Source: Autumnicola lenta (GTDB lineage: Bacteria; Bacteroidota; Bacteroidia; Flavobacteriales; Flavobacteriaceae). Taken from it: a DNA stretch of 29,056 nt. Position 1 is the first letter of the stretch. Every line of letters begins with the position of its first letter. The DNA is taken from NCBI RefSeq assembly GCF_031846515.1, contig NZ_JAVRHO010000031.1, positions 1 to 29,056 of the forward strand, read 5' to 3'. The notes beneath the pieces were generated by a model. That model ran no database searches. It was given only the letters and a program-made list of their open reading frames with translations, and was not told where the DNA came from. Positions 1 through 7,525 of this stretch are shown one piece after another. Position numbers and translations under genes: made by a program.

Positions 1-80
1 ACAATTATTAAGTACGAAAGTCAAACCACCAATACGCGCGCGCTATGGAGCATCAGCTAAATAAATATATAAAAAATTAG

Positions 81-127
81 CTCACGATAAACTCACAAAT
101 TAACAGTGAACTCACGATGAACTCACA
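81..127. repeat. Tandem repeat with ACTCAC half-sites outside the island
   Basis: Two near-identical 17-bp copies, CTCACGATRAACTCACA, start 30 bp apart at 81 and 111. Each copy holds two CTCAC motifs 11 bp apart. This spacing resembles the paired arm sites of the island integrase at 22461-22483, although the sequence is different. It may be the recombinase-binding end of another element lying to the left of the window. That role is inference; only the repeat is seen. Confidence 0.5.
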
Positions 128-166
128 TTAATTTTGATATCATTTGTTAATAATTAATCCATAAAT

Positions 167-203
167 AAAGGGTAACTATATGAAAACCATATAATTACCC
201 TTT
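167..203 (-). terminator. Hairpin terminator, probably the original end of the tRNA-Ser/Pro transcript
   Basis: Arms 167-182 and 188-203 pair over 16 bp with one mismatch around a 5-nt loop. Read on the minus strand, the stem runs into a T-rich stretch. It sits 25 bp beyond the left att repeat. Before island insertion it would therefore have lain just downstream of tRNA-Pro, which is also on the minus strand. This makes it the likely native terminator, now about 22 kb away from its tRNAs. Confidence 0.6.
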
Positions 204-227
204 AAATGTGTCAAAATGTAACTTGTT

Positions 228-243
228 AAAGTCGGGGTGGCAG
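228..243. other. Left attachment site (tRNA-Pro 3'-end copy)
   Basis: The 16 bp are identical to 22585-22600. Identity stops at base 227 on the outer side and base 244 on the inner side, so only the last bases of the tRNA gene are duplicated and no tRNA is encoded here. Just inside, GGGGTGG and CACCTCCCC form an imperfect inverted pair, possibly core-type integrase sites (inference). Confidence 0.85.
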
Positions 244-304
244 ACTTGATCGCACCTCCCCGTATCCCTCTAAATTCAATACGTTCCTTAATTTCTATTC
301 CTTC

Positions 305-320
305 AGGTGACCGATTAGGT
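305..320. promoter_or_regulatory. Left-end integrase arm-type site (candidate)
   Basis: AGGTGACCGATTAGGT is repeated exactly at 22468-22483 near the other end of the island, in the same orientation. It contains the unit ACCGAWTAGGT, which occurs twice in tandem at the right end. Matching sites inside both ends of an integrase-bearing element are typical of arm sites of lambda/CTnDOT-type recombinases. The function is inferred. Confidence 0.55.
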
Positions 321-447
321 AACTTCTAAAATGATATGAAATAGGTTTATTTAACTGTAAATTAAATAAAAAGATTTTATAAACCAATTTTGAAATACAT
401 TATCGAAAATCATATTAATTAGAATATTGAAAGCAAAAATTTCTTCT

Positions 448-1125
448 TTACCATTTAAGGTTTTCGTAATCCATATGTTCGTCGTTAATTTCCAATTCTG
501 AGATTTTACATCCCAAAAGGTCAGCGTCTTCTTTTAACTGCTCAGAATACTCATCATATTCCCTATTACGGAAAACAGCCTTCTTCATTAGTAATGGGAG
601 TTCTCTAAAGGCCTTTTTTCCTCCTCCCATTTGTAAATATTCAATATTTATCCTTCTCATAAATAGATAAATAAATTCATTCGCTGAATAAATCGAATCT
701 GAAATATAAGGTTTTAAGTTTGCAGCTCCCTTGCTGTCAAATTGATTCATTGCTTTTTCTAGCCAAAATTCAATTTGCAGGAAAATGGATAAATCAAATT
801 TATTTGTTTCAAAATATTTCATATTATAACGGAGAGCTGAGAATGTAAATAGTGCATGCACCCAATATATTTTGAAACCCATATATTCAATAGGCTCAAG
901 AGAAAAATGACTATATTCTCTTTTTAATCTATTTTTCTCAAACGCTTTCCTCAATTCATATGAGAAACCACTAATAACTTTGTCGCGACTTTCAAACCCT
1001 TGTTTATATAAGTAATCATCCTTATTCCACAAGTTTCCAATTACAGAATAGATATTTCGTAAATCATCAGGAGTTCCCCAAAATTCAACTCCTAATCCAT
1101 TTTTGGTGGGAATAATATAAAACAT
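448..1125 (-). CDS. Hypothetical protein, 225 aa, downstream of DUF4365 gene
   Basis: I do not recognise this protein with confidence. It is 225 residues, with no signal peptide and no clear membrane segment, so it is probably cytoplasmic. It opens with a short beta-rich stretch (MFYIIPTKNGLGVEFWG), followed by mainly helical sequence rich in aromatic and charged residues. The beginning is reminiscent of the DUF6904 family, but this is from memory and unverified. The gene follows the DUF4365 gene by 30 bp on the same strand and is probably co-transcribed with it as the last gene of a leftward accessory operon. It is the outermost island gene on this side, 204 bp from the att repeat. A weak hairpin (arms 344-350 and 379-385) lies past its stop. 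Confidence 0.7.
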   Translation of the reverse strand: MFYIIPTKNGLGVEFWGTPDDLRNIYSVIGNLWNKDDYLYKQGFESRDKVISGFSYELRKAFEKNRLKREYSHFSLEPIEYMGFKIYWVHALFTFSALRYNMKYFETNKFDLSIFLQIEFWLEKAMNQFDSKGAANLKPYISDSIYSANEFIYLFMRRINIEYLQMGGGKKAFRELPLLMKKAVFRNREYDEYSEQLKEDADLLGCKISELEINDEHMDYENLKW

Positions 1126-1155
1126 AGAAATTATTTCTTAAAAGTGAATGAATAA

Positions 1156-3108
1156 TTAAAATTCAGGAAACTTTATCTCGACTCTTTTTATTTCATTTTC
1201 GTAGAGGCACTTACGTATTCTATACAAATTTTTATGACTGGATATACCTTTGTATTCTAGGTTCCCATTTTCACGACCTTCATTTTTTATATCTTCTACA
1301 TATATATTCAGAACTGGGATTATATCTTCCTCTTTCATCCAGATTATGTGACTAATTAATTCCTCATCGGAAATTCCAATAATTTCATTAAAGAATAAAT
1401 CCAATTTCTCATTGGGTATAAAAAAATGATCTATAGGAAAAAGTTCTATGGTCATACCATTTTCAATTCTTTTTGCAAAGGAATCTTTTTTATCAAGTTC
1501 TTTTAGTTCCTCATTCATTTTTTTTATTTCATTCATTTCCTTTCTATAGGATTTAAAATCATCCCTTATGTTTTCAATAAAAGTCCCCCCGTTTAGAATA
1601 AAATCAATCTTTCCTTGAAAATAGGGAAGATCGATTTCCTGTTTAAATCTTTTTAGCTGCTCTCTTATGTTATTTTCTTTTTCGCTATTCTCAATAAACT
1701 GATAAAATTCTAAAAGAGTTTGCAAGGAAAAAAGTTGATTCTCAAATTGTTTGATATCACTAAAAAAGGTTGAGGCCTGAATTACTAATTTCTCAATTTC
1801 TAACCAATAATTATCTGGATGTTTAATTTGAAAAGCATAGGTTGCAATAGCATTGAAGTGAATTAAAAATTTAAAATGTCTTAATGCTAAAACATAGATG
1901 TCAGACTCATTATTTGCCAAATCAAGTTGTTCTCTTTGAATTCTAGTGAAATTTTGATTGATTATTTTGAATCGTTCATCAATGGTTGAATATAAATTTT
2001 GTCTAGATAATTGAGGAATTAAACAAATAAATTGATCAGCATAGTAAGTGGTCAATTCCAAGAGTGCCATTAATTCAAATCTTTTCTCTAGCTTAGGTTG
2101 CTCTAAGTATACTTTTATTTTATTTTCAAATTCATTCGCTACGAAATTGTCATCTGAATACATATTGTTTTTCAGAGAAACAATACTTTCAAGTTTTAGA
2201 TGATTTTTTAAAGAATTATCTAAATCGGATGAGGACAAAATATCTTCGTAATCTATTTTTTCAATAAATCCAAAAATATTGTTGAGTTGTAGTTTATAAA
2301 ATTTTAAATGGGGAATTAATATCGGAGCAATTTCTGAGATGTTTTTCTCTGCTTCTCTCAGTTGGATTCTTGACTTGAAAAAATTTCCAGTATTAAAATA
2401 AGCAATCGCAACGGTTAAATAGTATGTGGGTGATTTTAATGAAGTTTCAGAAATTTTTTCATGTAATTCAATAACTTTCTTCCAATTGAGGGATTGATTT
2501 AGATACAATCCTTTTTGTTCAATAAAAAGAATATTTTCTATATCTGAGTAGGTATCTCCTTTTTGATTAATTATAAATTTATAATCATTGTCAAGATGAT
2601 GACTTTGATCCGTAAGAAACTGGGACTGTTTTCTTTTATTGAAACCTTCTTGCAAAGTTTCCTTGTAAATTTTTTCAATCGCCTCAGAATCTAAAATTTC
2701 TTTAAAACGTACGGTTATAGATTCCTGCTTGTCCCAAGATAAGTTTTTGCGATTTAATGAAGTCAATAGCTCATAGAGACTCTGATAATAAAATTTTTTT
2801 TCTTTATTGTCGTAAAAACAATAATACGCCGGTTGAGCATTATTAACTAAGTATTCAATATTGCTTACCTCAATTGATTTACTAATGCTACCATCCTTAT
2901 TTTTTTCAATCGACTCAGAACTTTTTAACTGTAATAGAAAACCAAAACCAAGTTTAAAACCATCTTTTTTTATTTCAGCACGAATATCAACGCCATTATC
3001 TATAATCTCTCTTTTTAGTATGAATTGATCCTCTGGAAAAAGAGGAGATAATTTTGTCAGAGATATAGCTTCTAATTGTTCATTTCTCGAATCTTTAGGT
3101 AACTGCAT
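1156..3108 (-). CDS. DUF4365-type putative nuclease with helical/TPR-like C-terminal region
   Basis: The 650-residue protein has a DUF4365-like N-terminal domain at about residues 8-150. Visible residues include E13, D41 in the DNGVDIRAE stretch, and Q60-x-K62 in LLQLKSS, a pattern matching the E/D/(D,E,Q)xK active site of PD-(D/E)XK-fold proteins. The remaining 480 residues are helical, with a TPR-like segment near residues 225-260 and a charged coiled stretch around 525-545. DUF4365 proteins are common in defence islands and mobile elements, where they are thought to be restriction-like nucleases. It sits between two unknown genes on the same strand (gaps of 52 and 30 bp). A role in phage defence is inference. 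Confidence 0.75.
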   Translation of the reverse strand: MQLPKDSRNEQLEAISLTKLSPLFPEDQFILKREIIDNGVDIRAEIKKDGFKLGFGFLLQLKSSESIEKNKDGSISKSIEVSNIEYLVNNAQPAYYCFYDNKEKKFYYQSLYELLTSLNRKNLSWDKQESITVRFKEILDSEAIEKIYKETLQEGFNKRKQSQFLTDQSHHLDNDYKFIINQKGDTYSDIENILFIEQKGLYLNQSLNWKKVIELHEKISETSLKSPTYYLTVAIAYFNTGNFFKSRIQLREAEKNISEIAPILIPHLKFYKLQLNNIFGFIEKIDYEDILSSSDLDNSLKNHLKLESIVSLKNNMYSDDNFVANEFENKIKVYLEQPKLEKRFELMALLELTTYYADQFICLIPQLSRQNLYSTIDERFKIINQNFTRIQREQLDLANNESDIYVLALRHFKFLIHFNAIATYAFQIKHPDNYWLEIEKLVIQASTFFSDIKQFENQLFSLQTLLEFYQFIENSEKENNIREQLKRFKQEIDLPYFQGKIDFILNGGTFIENIRDDFKSYRKEMNEIKKMNEELKELDKKDSFAKRIENGMTIELFPIDHFFIPNEKLDLFFNEIIGISDEELISHIIWMKEEDIIPVLNIYVEDIKNEGRENGNLEYKGISSHKNLYRIRKCLYENEIKRVEIKFPEF

Positions 3109-3160
3109 AAATAAGACTTTGATGACTTTCTTTGGTGTAATTAAATAATAGCTTCCTTGC

Positions 3161-3679
3161 TTATAATCTTTCTAAGTGCTCTTTAAACTGTTTATTAATC
3201 AGTTTAATATCTTCCTCAGAAATAATTACCTCTTCCCTTTTTATAAGATATAAATGATCAATTAAATCATTTACGGTTAGAATTAATGGTTTAGCTTGAA
3301 GCGTTCCTTTCATATCGCCGGCCTTGAACTTTTCCTTAATTGTATAACCTATATAAAATTGATCTCTTTGTTTATGAATTTTTAGGCCATGTAATTGTGA
3401 GGTATAAATAGTCATATACTGAGCCGCAAGATATCTTTCATCAAATTGAAAAAATTTTGTGAGCCATATACTATTAATCGATAGAAGAGAATACGACTCT
3501 GAAAGCACTTCGTACTTTTCGGCTGCAATAATTTCTTTTAAAATATCCAAATCAATTTTTTGAACCTGCTTTTTCTTTAAATTAAGGATAGGTTGTCCCA
3601 ATTTTATTTTATCGGATATAATTTTATGTTTAAGGTAAGGGTTGGTATAATGCGCTGTTGTATAATTTGTTGTTATCAT
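3161..3679 (-). CDS. Hypothetical protein, 172 aa
   Basis: No family is recognised. The protein is 172 residues, basic and lysine-rich, with no signal peptide and no membrane helix. Its second half looks alpha/beta, and it ends in a charged helix (residues about 150-172). It is the first gene of the leftward group with the DUF4365 gene, whose start lies 52 bp downstream. Upstream, a terminator hairpin (3751-3782) separates it from the XRE gene, so it probably has its own promoter in 3680-3750. That interval has a TACTAGTA palindrome and a GTATAGTAT motif, but no good flavobacterial promoter match. Confidence 0.7.
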   Translation of the reverse strand: MITTNYTTAHYTNPYLKHKIISDKIKLGQPILNLKKKQVQKIDLDILKEIIAAEKYEVLSESYSLLSINSIWLTKFFQFDERYLAAQYMTIYTSQLHGLKIHKQRDQFYIGYTIKEKFKAGDMKGTLQAKPLILTVNDLIDHLYLIKREEVIISEEDIKLINKQFKEHLERL

Positions 3680-3750
3680 TACTAGTATAGTATTATCTAT
3701 TCAATTAAGTAATTGGAGTTAGCTTTGTTAAGGATTTATTTTAATGAAAA

Positions 3751-3782
3751 AAACCTTGCATAAAATACTATACACAAGGTTT
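3751..3782 (-). terminator. Intrinsic terminator of the XRE regulator gene
   Basis: Perfect 8-bp arms AAACCTTG (3751-3758) and CAAGGTTT (3775-3782) flank a 16-nt loop. Read on the minus strand, the stem ends in a run of Ts just past the stop codon of the XRE gene, so it most likely ends that transcript. Confidence 0.6.
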
Positions 3783-3805
3783 CTATCTATCATGAAAATC
3801 TAAAA

Positions 3806-4228
3806 TTATTTTTTCTTCAAAAGCTCTTCTATATGCAATAATTTATCCTTTTCTGCCTGAAGTAAACGTTCATACAATTTTTCTTTTTCTTCGTAAAGCT
3901 CTACTATCTTATCGATTGGATTAAAGGTTCCTAAATTATTACCAAAAGTAGCTCCCTGGCTATGACTAAAATCATTATCATAGACGCTATTAAAAAAATT
4001 AATAGCCTTTTCATCAGAAAAATTTTCAATAGCATGTCTGGTTACTCCTAAGGCCTTTGCAACATTATCCAATTTTTCAACCTCTAATGATTCACTTTGT
4101 TCCAAATGAGAAACACTTTGCTGGCTAATGCCTAATTTTTCAGCAAGGGTTTCCTGTTTCATGCCCCGAAGTTCGCGAATCCGGGCAATCTTTCGCCCTA
4201 TATGATTTGGTTGAGTTACTGTTTCCAT
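3806..4228 (-). CDS. XRE-family HTH transcriptional regulator
   Basis: The 140-residue protein has a classic XRE/Cro-type helix-turn-helix at about residues 10-67 (IGRKIARIRELRGMKQETLA, then the recognition helix in GISQQSVSHLEQ). A linker is followed by a C-terminal coiled coil at about residues 106-140, probably for oligomerisation. This layout is common in Bacteroidota as a small regulator or antitoxin-like protein. It is divergent from the rightward operon starting at 4397, with a 168-bp shared control region, so it is well placed to regulate that operon and itself. TAnnTTTG-like boxes lie upstream of it (minus strand, 4233-4240 and 4254-4261), but without a properly spaced -33 box. Confidence 0.9.
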   Translation of the reverse strand: METVTQPNHIGRKIARIRELRGMKQETLAEKLGISQQSVSHLEQSESLEVEKLDNVAKALGVTRHAIENFSDEKAINFFNSVYDNDFSHSQGATFGNNLGTFNPIDKIVELYEEKEKLYERLLQAEKDKLLHIEELLKKK

Positions 4229-4396
4229 ATTTCAAAGATATTAATTCTTTTTTCAAAAATAATGCTTTTCACTCTTATAGGTAAAAAACAAGGAATAATG
4301 AGTTTTTTACAAAAGGTTTCGGTTCCATACGGCAAATTTATTATACAAATTGATGAATAGAAATCCATAAATGAAGTTCATTAAAAATTTTAAGAT

Positions 4397-5104
4397 ATGA
4401 AACCAAATGTCAACCTTCCGCAGCTTTTTCCATTTAAAAAGGAACTTCAAGAGTTAATTCAGCAATTGTTGAATGCCATAGCTCCCGATGTTATTTACAT
4501 TTCTTTAGTTCAGAAAGAACCAACTCAGCTATATGCTTTGCATTTAATTATAAATTCTGCAAAAGAACTTTCCAAAGGGGAATTGGATTTACTTAAACAA
4601 ATAGGTGAAAAATCTCCTCAATTCTATCTTCAATGGAGTACGGCCAATCAAATACGAAAATCTTTGATGGCCGGAGAAATCTATTATTTGAAACAATGTT
4701 ATTATGGGGAGATTATTTATCTAATTGAAAATTCAAAAGATCCTTTGGCCAAAACTACGTTTAAGGGTACTACGTTGCTCAAAAAAACAAAAGAAAAAAC
4801 AGAGCATGATTTTAATGTTTTCGTGGAACTTTTTAGTGTTACCTATGATCACTTCCAAAAGGAAAACTATGACAAAGCAGCACTTGAAATTATAAGCATT
4901 TTATTTGAGTTATTTAATTATGCCGAAACCCTCTACAAAGGAGAAGCTATTAATTTTATTTCCCTTTCGGACCATGTAAAATACTTAGCTGTCTTAAACT
5001 CGGAATTTCAGAAGTTATTTGATCCTGACAACGATAAAATCACAGAAATACTAGAATATCTGGATGACATATATGTGGGCGGTTTTGATTCTAAAGAACA
5101 TTAA
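4397..5104 (+). CDS. Nucleotidyltransferase/HEPN-like protein, first half, ends at an in-frame TAA
   Basis: The 235-residue product resembles the Bacteroidota proteins that join a degenerate nucleotidyltransferase-like N-terminal region (about 1-115) to a HEPN-like helical region (about 130-235). No G[GS] or DxD motif and no Rx4-6H motif is seen, so catalytic activity is doubtful. The frame (position 4397) is the same as that of the next CDS (5129-6136), and only the TAA at 5102-5104 separates them. Frame-2 codons after the stop read like the missing end of this HEPN region. The two could therefore be one 579-codon gene split by a nonsense change, or two genes. The domain assignment is tentative. 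Confidence 0.6.
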   Translation: MKPNVNLPQLFPFKKELQELIQQLLNAIAPDVIYISLVQKEPTQLYALHLIINSAKELSKGELDLLKQIGEKSPQFYLQWSTANQIRKSLMAGEIYYLKQCYYGEIIYLIENSKDPLAKTTFKGTTLLKKTKEKTEHDFNVFVELFSVTYDHFQKENYDKAALEIISILFELFNYAETLYKGEAINFISLSDHVKYLAVLNSEFQKLFDPDNDKITEILEYLDDIYVGGFDSKEH

Positions 5105-5128
5105 ATTTACCGAAGTGAATGTCACCAA

Positions 5129-6136
5129 ATGTTCGTTTTGGGAGAAGTTGTGTTTCAAATGGTTCACAATATTTCTACTGGAATATTCTTCACTTGTCAG
5201 AATCTGGAAAAACAGCGCAATCCCTCTAGAAAAATACCAATATCAGGAGAAAATTTACAATTTCCTTTTGAACTGGCAATTCAGGAAGTTTTGGATTTTT
5301 TGCGTTCAGAGTTTAAAGTGCATTCCGTATTCTTAATTAGTAAAGAGCAACATAGCATTTTTGAAGTAAAAAATTTTCAAACAACTAAAAAGTCTCAGAA
5401 CCATCGTTTTAGCTGTACACTATTATTAGTAACTAAAAAACCTGTATCACTAAACCCTGCGGAGCTTATGGATCGGGTATTTAATCACACCGAAAAACGA
5501 ATGAAAGTATATTTCATTATTGATACAATTCCCAAAATTCTTGATAAACTGAATCGCGGTAATAACTTTCTTGATCGAGTATTAAGGAAGCGAAACAGTA
5601 TCTTTCAGGCTGACCACGAGCTTTATAAATTCTTGGATGGGGAGCCTACTTATTATCCCCAAAGCTGGCAGCAAATAAATAAAAGGTGGAAATCCAGAAT
5701 CGGCCGAGCAAATTATTTGCTTGATTTAGCCTATGTCATTGATTTAGAAGAAGACCTTCTTGCCAATTTAGTTCTCATACAGAATGCGCTGGTTCAGACC
5801 TGTATTGGAATGCTGAATGTTTTTTGGGAATATCAGCCTTCCTATACTTCGCTGCCATACTTAATTAAATTATGTTGTAATTTTTGTGATTTCCCAAGGA
5901 ATATCCTTCTCAACACCTCTTTTGAGTCACAGCGTATGTATTATCTGTTAACCCATGCTCAACAGCATATAAATTACACCTGCCCTTTTAAAATTTCGGA
6001 GAAAGAGACGGAGAAGGCTTATAGTCTTTGTAACCAATTTATTACCGAGGCTGAGAATATTACCGAACGTGAGCTAGCCTACTTAAAGATGAAATCTTTC
6101 CAACGGAATAAACCTTTTCAATATAAAACGACATGA
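5129..6136 (+). CDS. Nucleotidyltransferase/HEPN-like protein, second half
   Basis: The 335-residue product repeats the layout of the upstream gene. An alpha/beta N-terminal part (about 45-150, beginning FPFELAIQEVLDFLRSEF) is followed by a helical HEPN-like part (about 190-320). The first 35 residues look like the C-terminal tail of the preceding protein rather than a normal N-terminus. No ATG, GTG or TTG occurs in frame between 5162 and the start of the new domain, which supports an ancestral fusion or a read-through unit. Possible starts are ATG 5129 or ATG 5159. The stop overlaps the next start (ATGA, 6133-6136), implying translational coupling. Catalytic motifs are not visible; the family call is tentative. 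Confidence 0.6.
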   Translation: MFVLGEVVFQMVHNISTGIFFTCQNLEKQRNPSRKIPISGENLQFPFELAIQEVLDFLRSEFKVHSVFLISKEQHSIFEVKNFQTTKKSQNHRFSCTLLLVTKKPVSLNPAELMDRVFNHTEKRMKVYFIIDTIPKILDKLNRGNNFLDRVLRKRNSIFQADHELYKFLDGEPTYYPQSWQQINKRWKSRIGRANYLLDLAYVIDLEEDLLANLVLIQNALVQTCIGMLNVFWEYQPSYTSLPYLIKLCCNFCDFPRNILLNTSFESQRMYYLLTHAQQHINYTCPFKISEKETEKAYSLCNQFITEAENITERELAYLKMKSFQRNKPFQYKTT

Positions 6137-6474
6137 AAACAAAAAAAGAAAAAATCAAAGCACTAGAAGATATTCATCAATTACATCAAAATCTTTCAGG
6201 ATTATTGGAACCAACCTCCAGAGGAACTTATAAAGTAGCTTTTGAAGTTAAGGACAATTATAATCTTCTTAATAATATAATTAGTCTTTTGGAAGTATGT
6301 GCCTTTGCATTGGATGGTAATGGTATGCTATTAATGCCATCTAATCAAAACGCTACAAAAGAAGATAGTGTTTGTAGAGTATTGGAGTTAGTAATTTCCC
6401 TTTTACCTGATAGCCAAATGCATTTTATAGATCGAGTAACAGAAAAGTTATCTGGATCTGATAATGAAATATAG
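6133..6474 (+). CDS. Small hypothetical protein, paralogue of the next gene
   Basis: The 113-residue protein is soluble, with no signal peptide. It shares a pattern with the next protein: a short beta segment (TYKVAFEVKDNYNLLNNI), a hydrophobic helix, then a charged segment (KEDSVCRVLELVISLLP) and an amphipathic C-terminal helix. The start overlaps the stop of the preceding gene in an ATGA, so it is translated as part of the 4397-6845 operon. I do not recognise a named family. Gene neighbourhood suggests it works with the nucleotidyltransferase/HEPN-like proteins. Confidence 0.75.
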   Translation: MKTKKEKIKALEDIHQLHQNLSGLLEPTSRGTYKVAFEVKDNYNLLNNIISLLEVCAFALDGNGMLLMPSNQNATKEDSVCRVLELVISLLPDSQMHFIDRVTEKLSGSDNEI

Positions 6475-6497
6475 AGACACCGTAAAAAAATATAACT

Positions 6498-6845
6498 ATG
6501 AATCCGAATGAAGAAGCACTCATTGCCAGCTTACACCAGCAGGCCAAAGATCATGAACCTACTTTAAAACCACATTCACTTTTTGAAGGTAAATATTCGG
6601 TAAACGCTTTTTATGTTGATGATCATACAGATTTATTGTTAACTGTTCGTGCAATGATACATCTGGCTATGAGAGTCATCGATCCTGAACTATTTGGCGA
6701 TGATATATCTCAAAAAAATGAGACTGCATTTGTCCGCCAGGTCTTAATCATTGCTAACCGTTTAATGCCTAAAGGAGAAGAAGCCCTTCTGGACCTGCTT
6801 AATTTATACTACCGGGATGAAAAACTTAGAGAAGATATTAAATAA
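6498..6845 (+). CDS. Small hypothetical protein, paralogue of the previous gene
   Basis: The 115-residue soluble protein aligns by eye with the preceding one: KYSVNAFYVDDHTDLL matches TYKVAFEVKDNYNLL, and ETAFVRQVLIIANRLMP matches EDSVCRVLELVISLLP. It starts 23 bp after its paralogue and is the last gene of this rightward operon. The function is unknown. A duplicated pair in one operon would suit a heteromeric complex, but that is inference. Confidence 0.75.
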   Translation: MNPNEEALIASLHQQAKDHEPTLKPHSLFEGKYSVNAFYVDDHTDLLLTVRAMIHLAMRVIDPELFGDDISQKNETAFVRQVLIIANRLMPKGEEALLDLLNLYYRDEKLREDIK

Positions 6846-6946
6846 TAAAACATACTCCCATTAATGAAAAAAAAATTAAATAAAATTATACCTTGAAAAA
6901 CCTTACCCCATTTTCTCTTTCCTCGTAAAGACTCATAAAGGAGAAA

Positions 6947-7031
6947 AAGCGGATCGCCCAAAAATTCTTGGGCACAAGCCAAAAAGCTAATCGAGCTATT
7001 TTCTAAAACGCTTTTTGACTTAAGCCCGCTT
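6947..7031 (+). ncRNA. Nested stem structure (possible ncRNA, terminator complex or oriT-like site)
   Basis: Outer arms AAGCGG (6947-6952) and CCGCTT (7026-7031) enclose two further stems. One is GCCCAA/TTGGGC (6956-6961 with 6968-6973). The other is AAGCCAAAAAGC/GCTTTTTGACTT (6976-6987 with 7010-7021, 11 of 12 paired). This gives a compact three-way-junction-like fold about 100 bp downstream of the 6498-6845 gene. The pairing is seen; a role is not known. Confidence 0.4.
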
Positions 7032-7110
7032 GATCCTTCAATAATTGGAGTTCACTATCATTATTATACGGTTTAGTTCAATTGATAAACATTCATTTTT
7101 CAATGCCTCT

Positions 7111-7230
7111 ACCTTTTTGATGAAAAAGCTACAGGTTTTTGAATTAACCGGACTGCATAAACCAGGTGAAGCCTTTTTTATAAGTCCTCTATAATTCAAA
7201 AACCTGAAAACCGGTCAACATCAAAAAGGT
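7111..7230. repeat. Long interrupted inverted repeat
   Basis: Two perfect arm pairs are nested: ACCTTTTTGATG (7111-7122) with CATCAAAAAGGT (7219-7230), and CAGGTTTTTGAATTA (7132-7146) with its exact complement (7192-7206). A weak inner pairing GGACT/AGTCC closes the centre. The whole can fold into a 120-nt hairpin with symmetric internal loops. It could be a structured RNA, a small inverted-repeat element or a DNA-processing site. Confidence 0.55.
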
Positions 7231-7428
7231 AATGTGAAGGCTCTGAAAGAAGTAAATATGATAGACAGATTTCATTTTCACTCAATCTACTATTGTGGTC
7301 ATAATTATGAAGCAAAAAGGAAAATGCTCAGGATAAAAAAAGTAAATATTTAGCAAAAGTTCTTTTAATTGCTACTCTCACTGGTATTAGAGTAAATAAT
7401 TTCAGTTTTACACTTCTTCAAAATAATT

Positions 7429-7457
7429 GAAAAACCGTAATTATTGTACGGTTTTTC
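7429..7457. terminator. Perfect 11-bp hairpin, terminator-like
   Basis: GAAAAACCGTA (7429-7439) pairs fully with TACGGTTTTTC (7447-7457) around a 7-nt loop, with A- and T-rich flanks on the two sides, so it could act in both directions. It lies 69 bp ahead of the first toxin-operon gene, which implies that the operon promoter is downstream of it or that the hairpin is an attenuator. Confidence 0.55.
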
Positions 7458-7525
7458 CTTACTCAAAAAAGATTTGAATTCAATACTTTTCACGATTGAG
7501 ATACACCTTGTGCAGATCGATTAAA

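Larger units (their letters stand above)
6846..7525. other. Non-coding interval of about 680 bp with three secondary structures
   Basis: No convincing reading frame exists here on either strand. The interval contains a nested stem structure (6947-7031), a long interrupted inverted repeat (7111-7230) and a terminator-like hairpin (7429-7457). It separates the 4397-6845 operon from the toxin operon. The promoter of the toxin operon should lie in it, but I found no good TTTG/TAnnTTTG pair. Confidence 0.6.

Noticed and set aside
33..43. Alternating CG run near the window start
   Set aside because: It is too short to support a structural or regulatory claim.
228..262. Possible second tRNA-Pro gene at the left end
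   Set aside because: Only 16 bp match the tRNA. No anticodon or other arms are present, so it is an attachment-site copy.
3685..3773. GTATAGTAT (3685-3693) and its complement (3765-3773) as XRE operator pair
   Set aside because: The second copy is the loop of the terminator hairpin, and a 9-bp AT-rich pair can arise by chance. There is no independent support.
4233..4261. Two TAnnTTTG boxes as promoters of the XRE gene
   Set aside because: Neither has a TTTG box at the right distance and one lies almost on the start codon. They are mentioned only in the gene entry.
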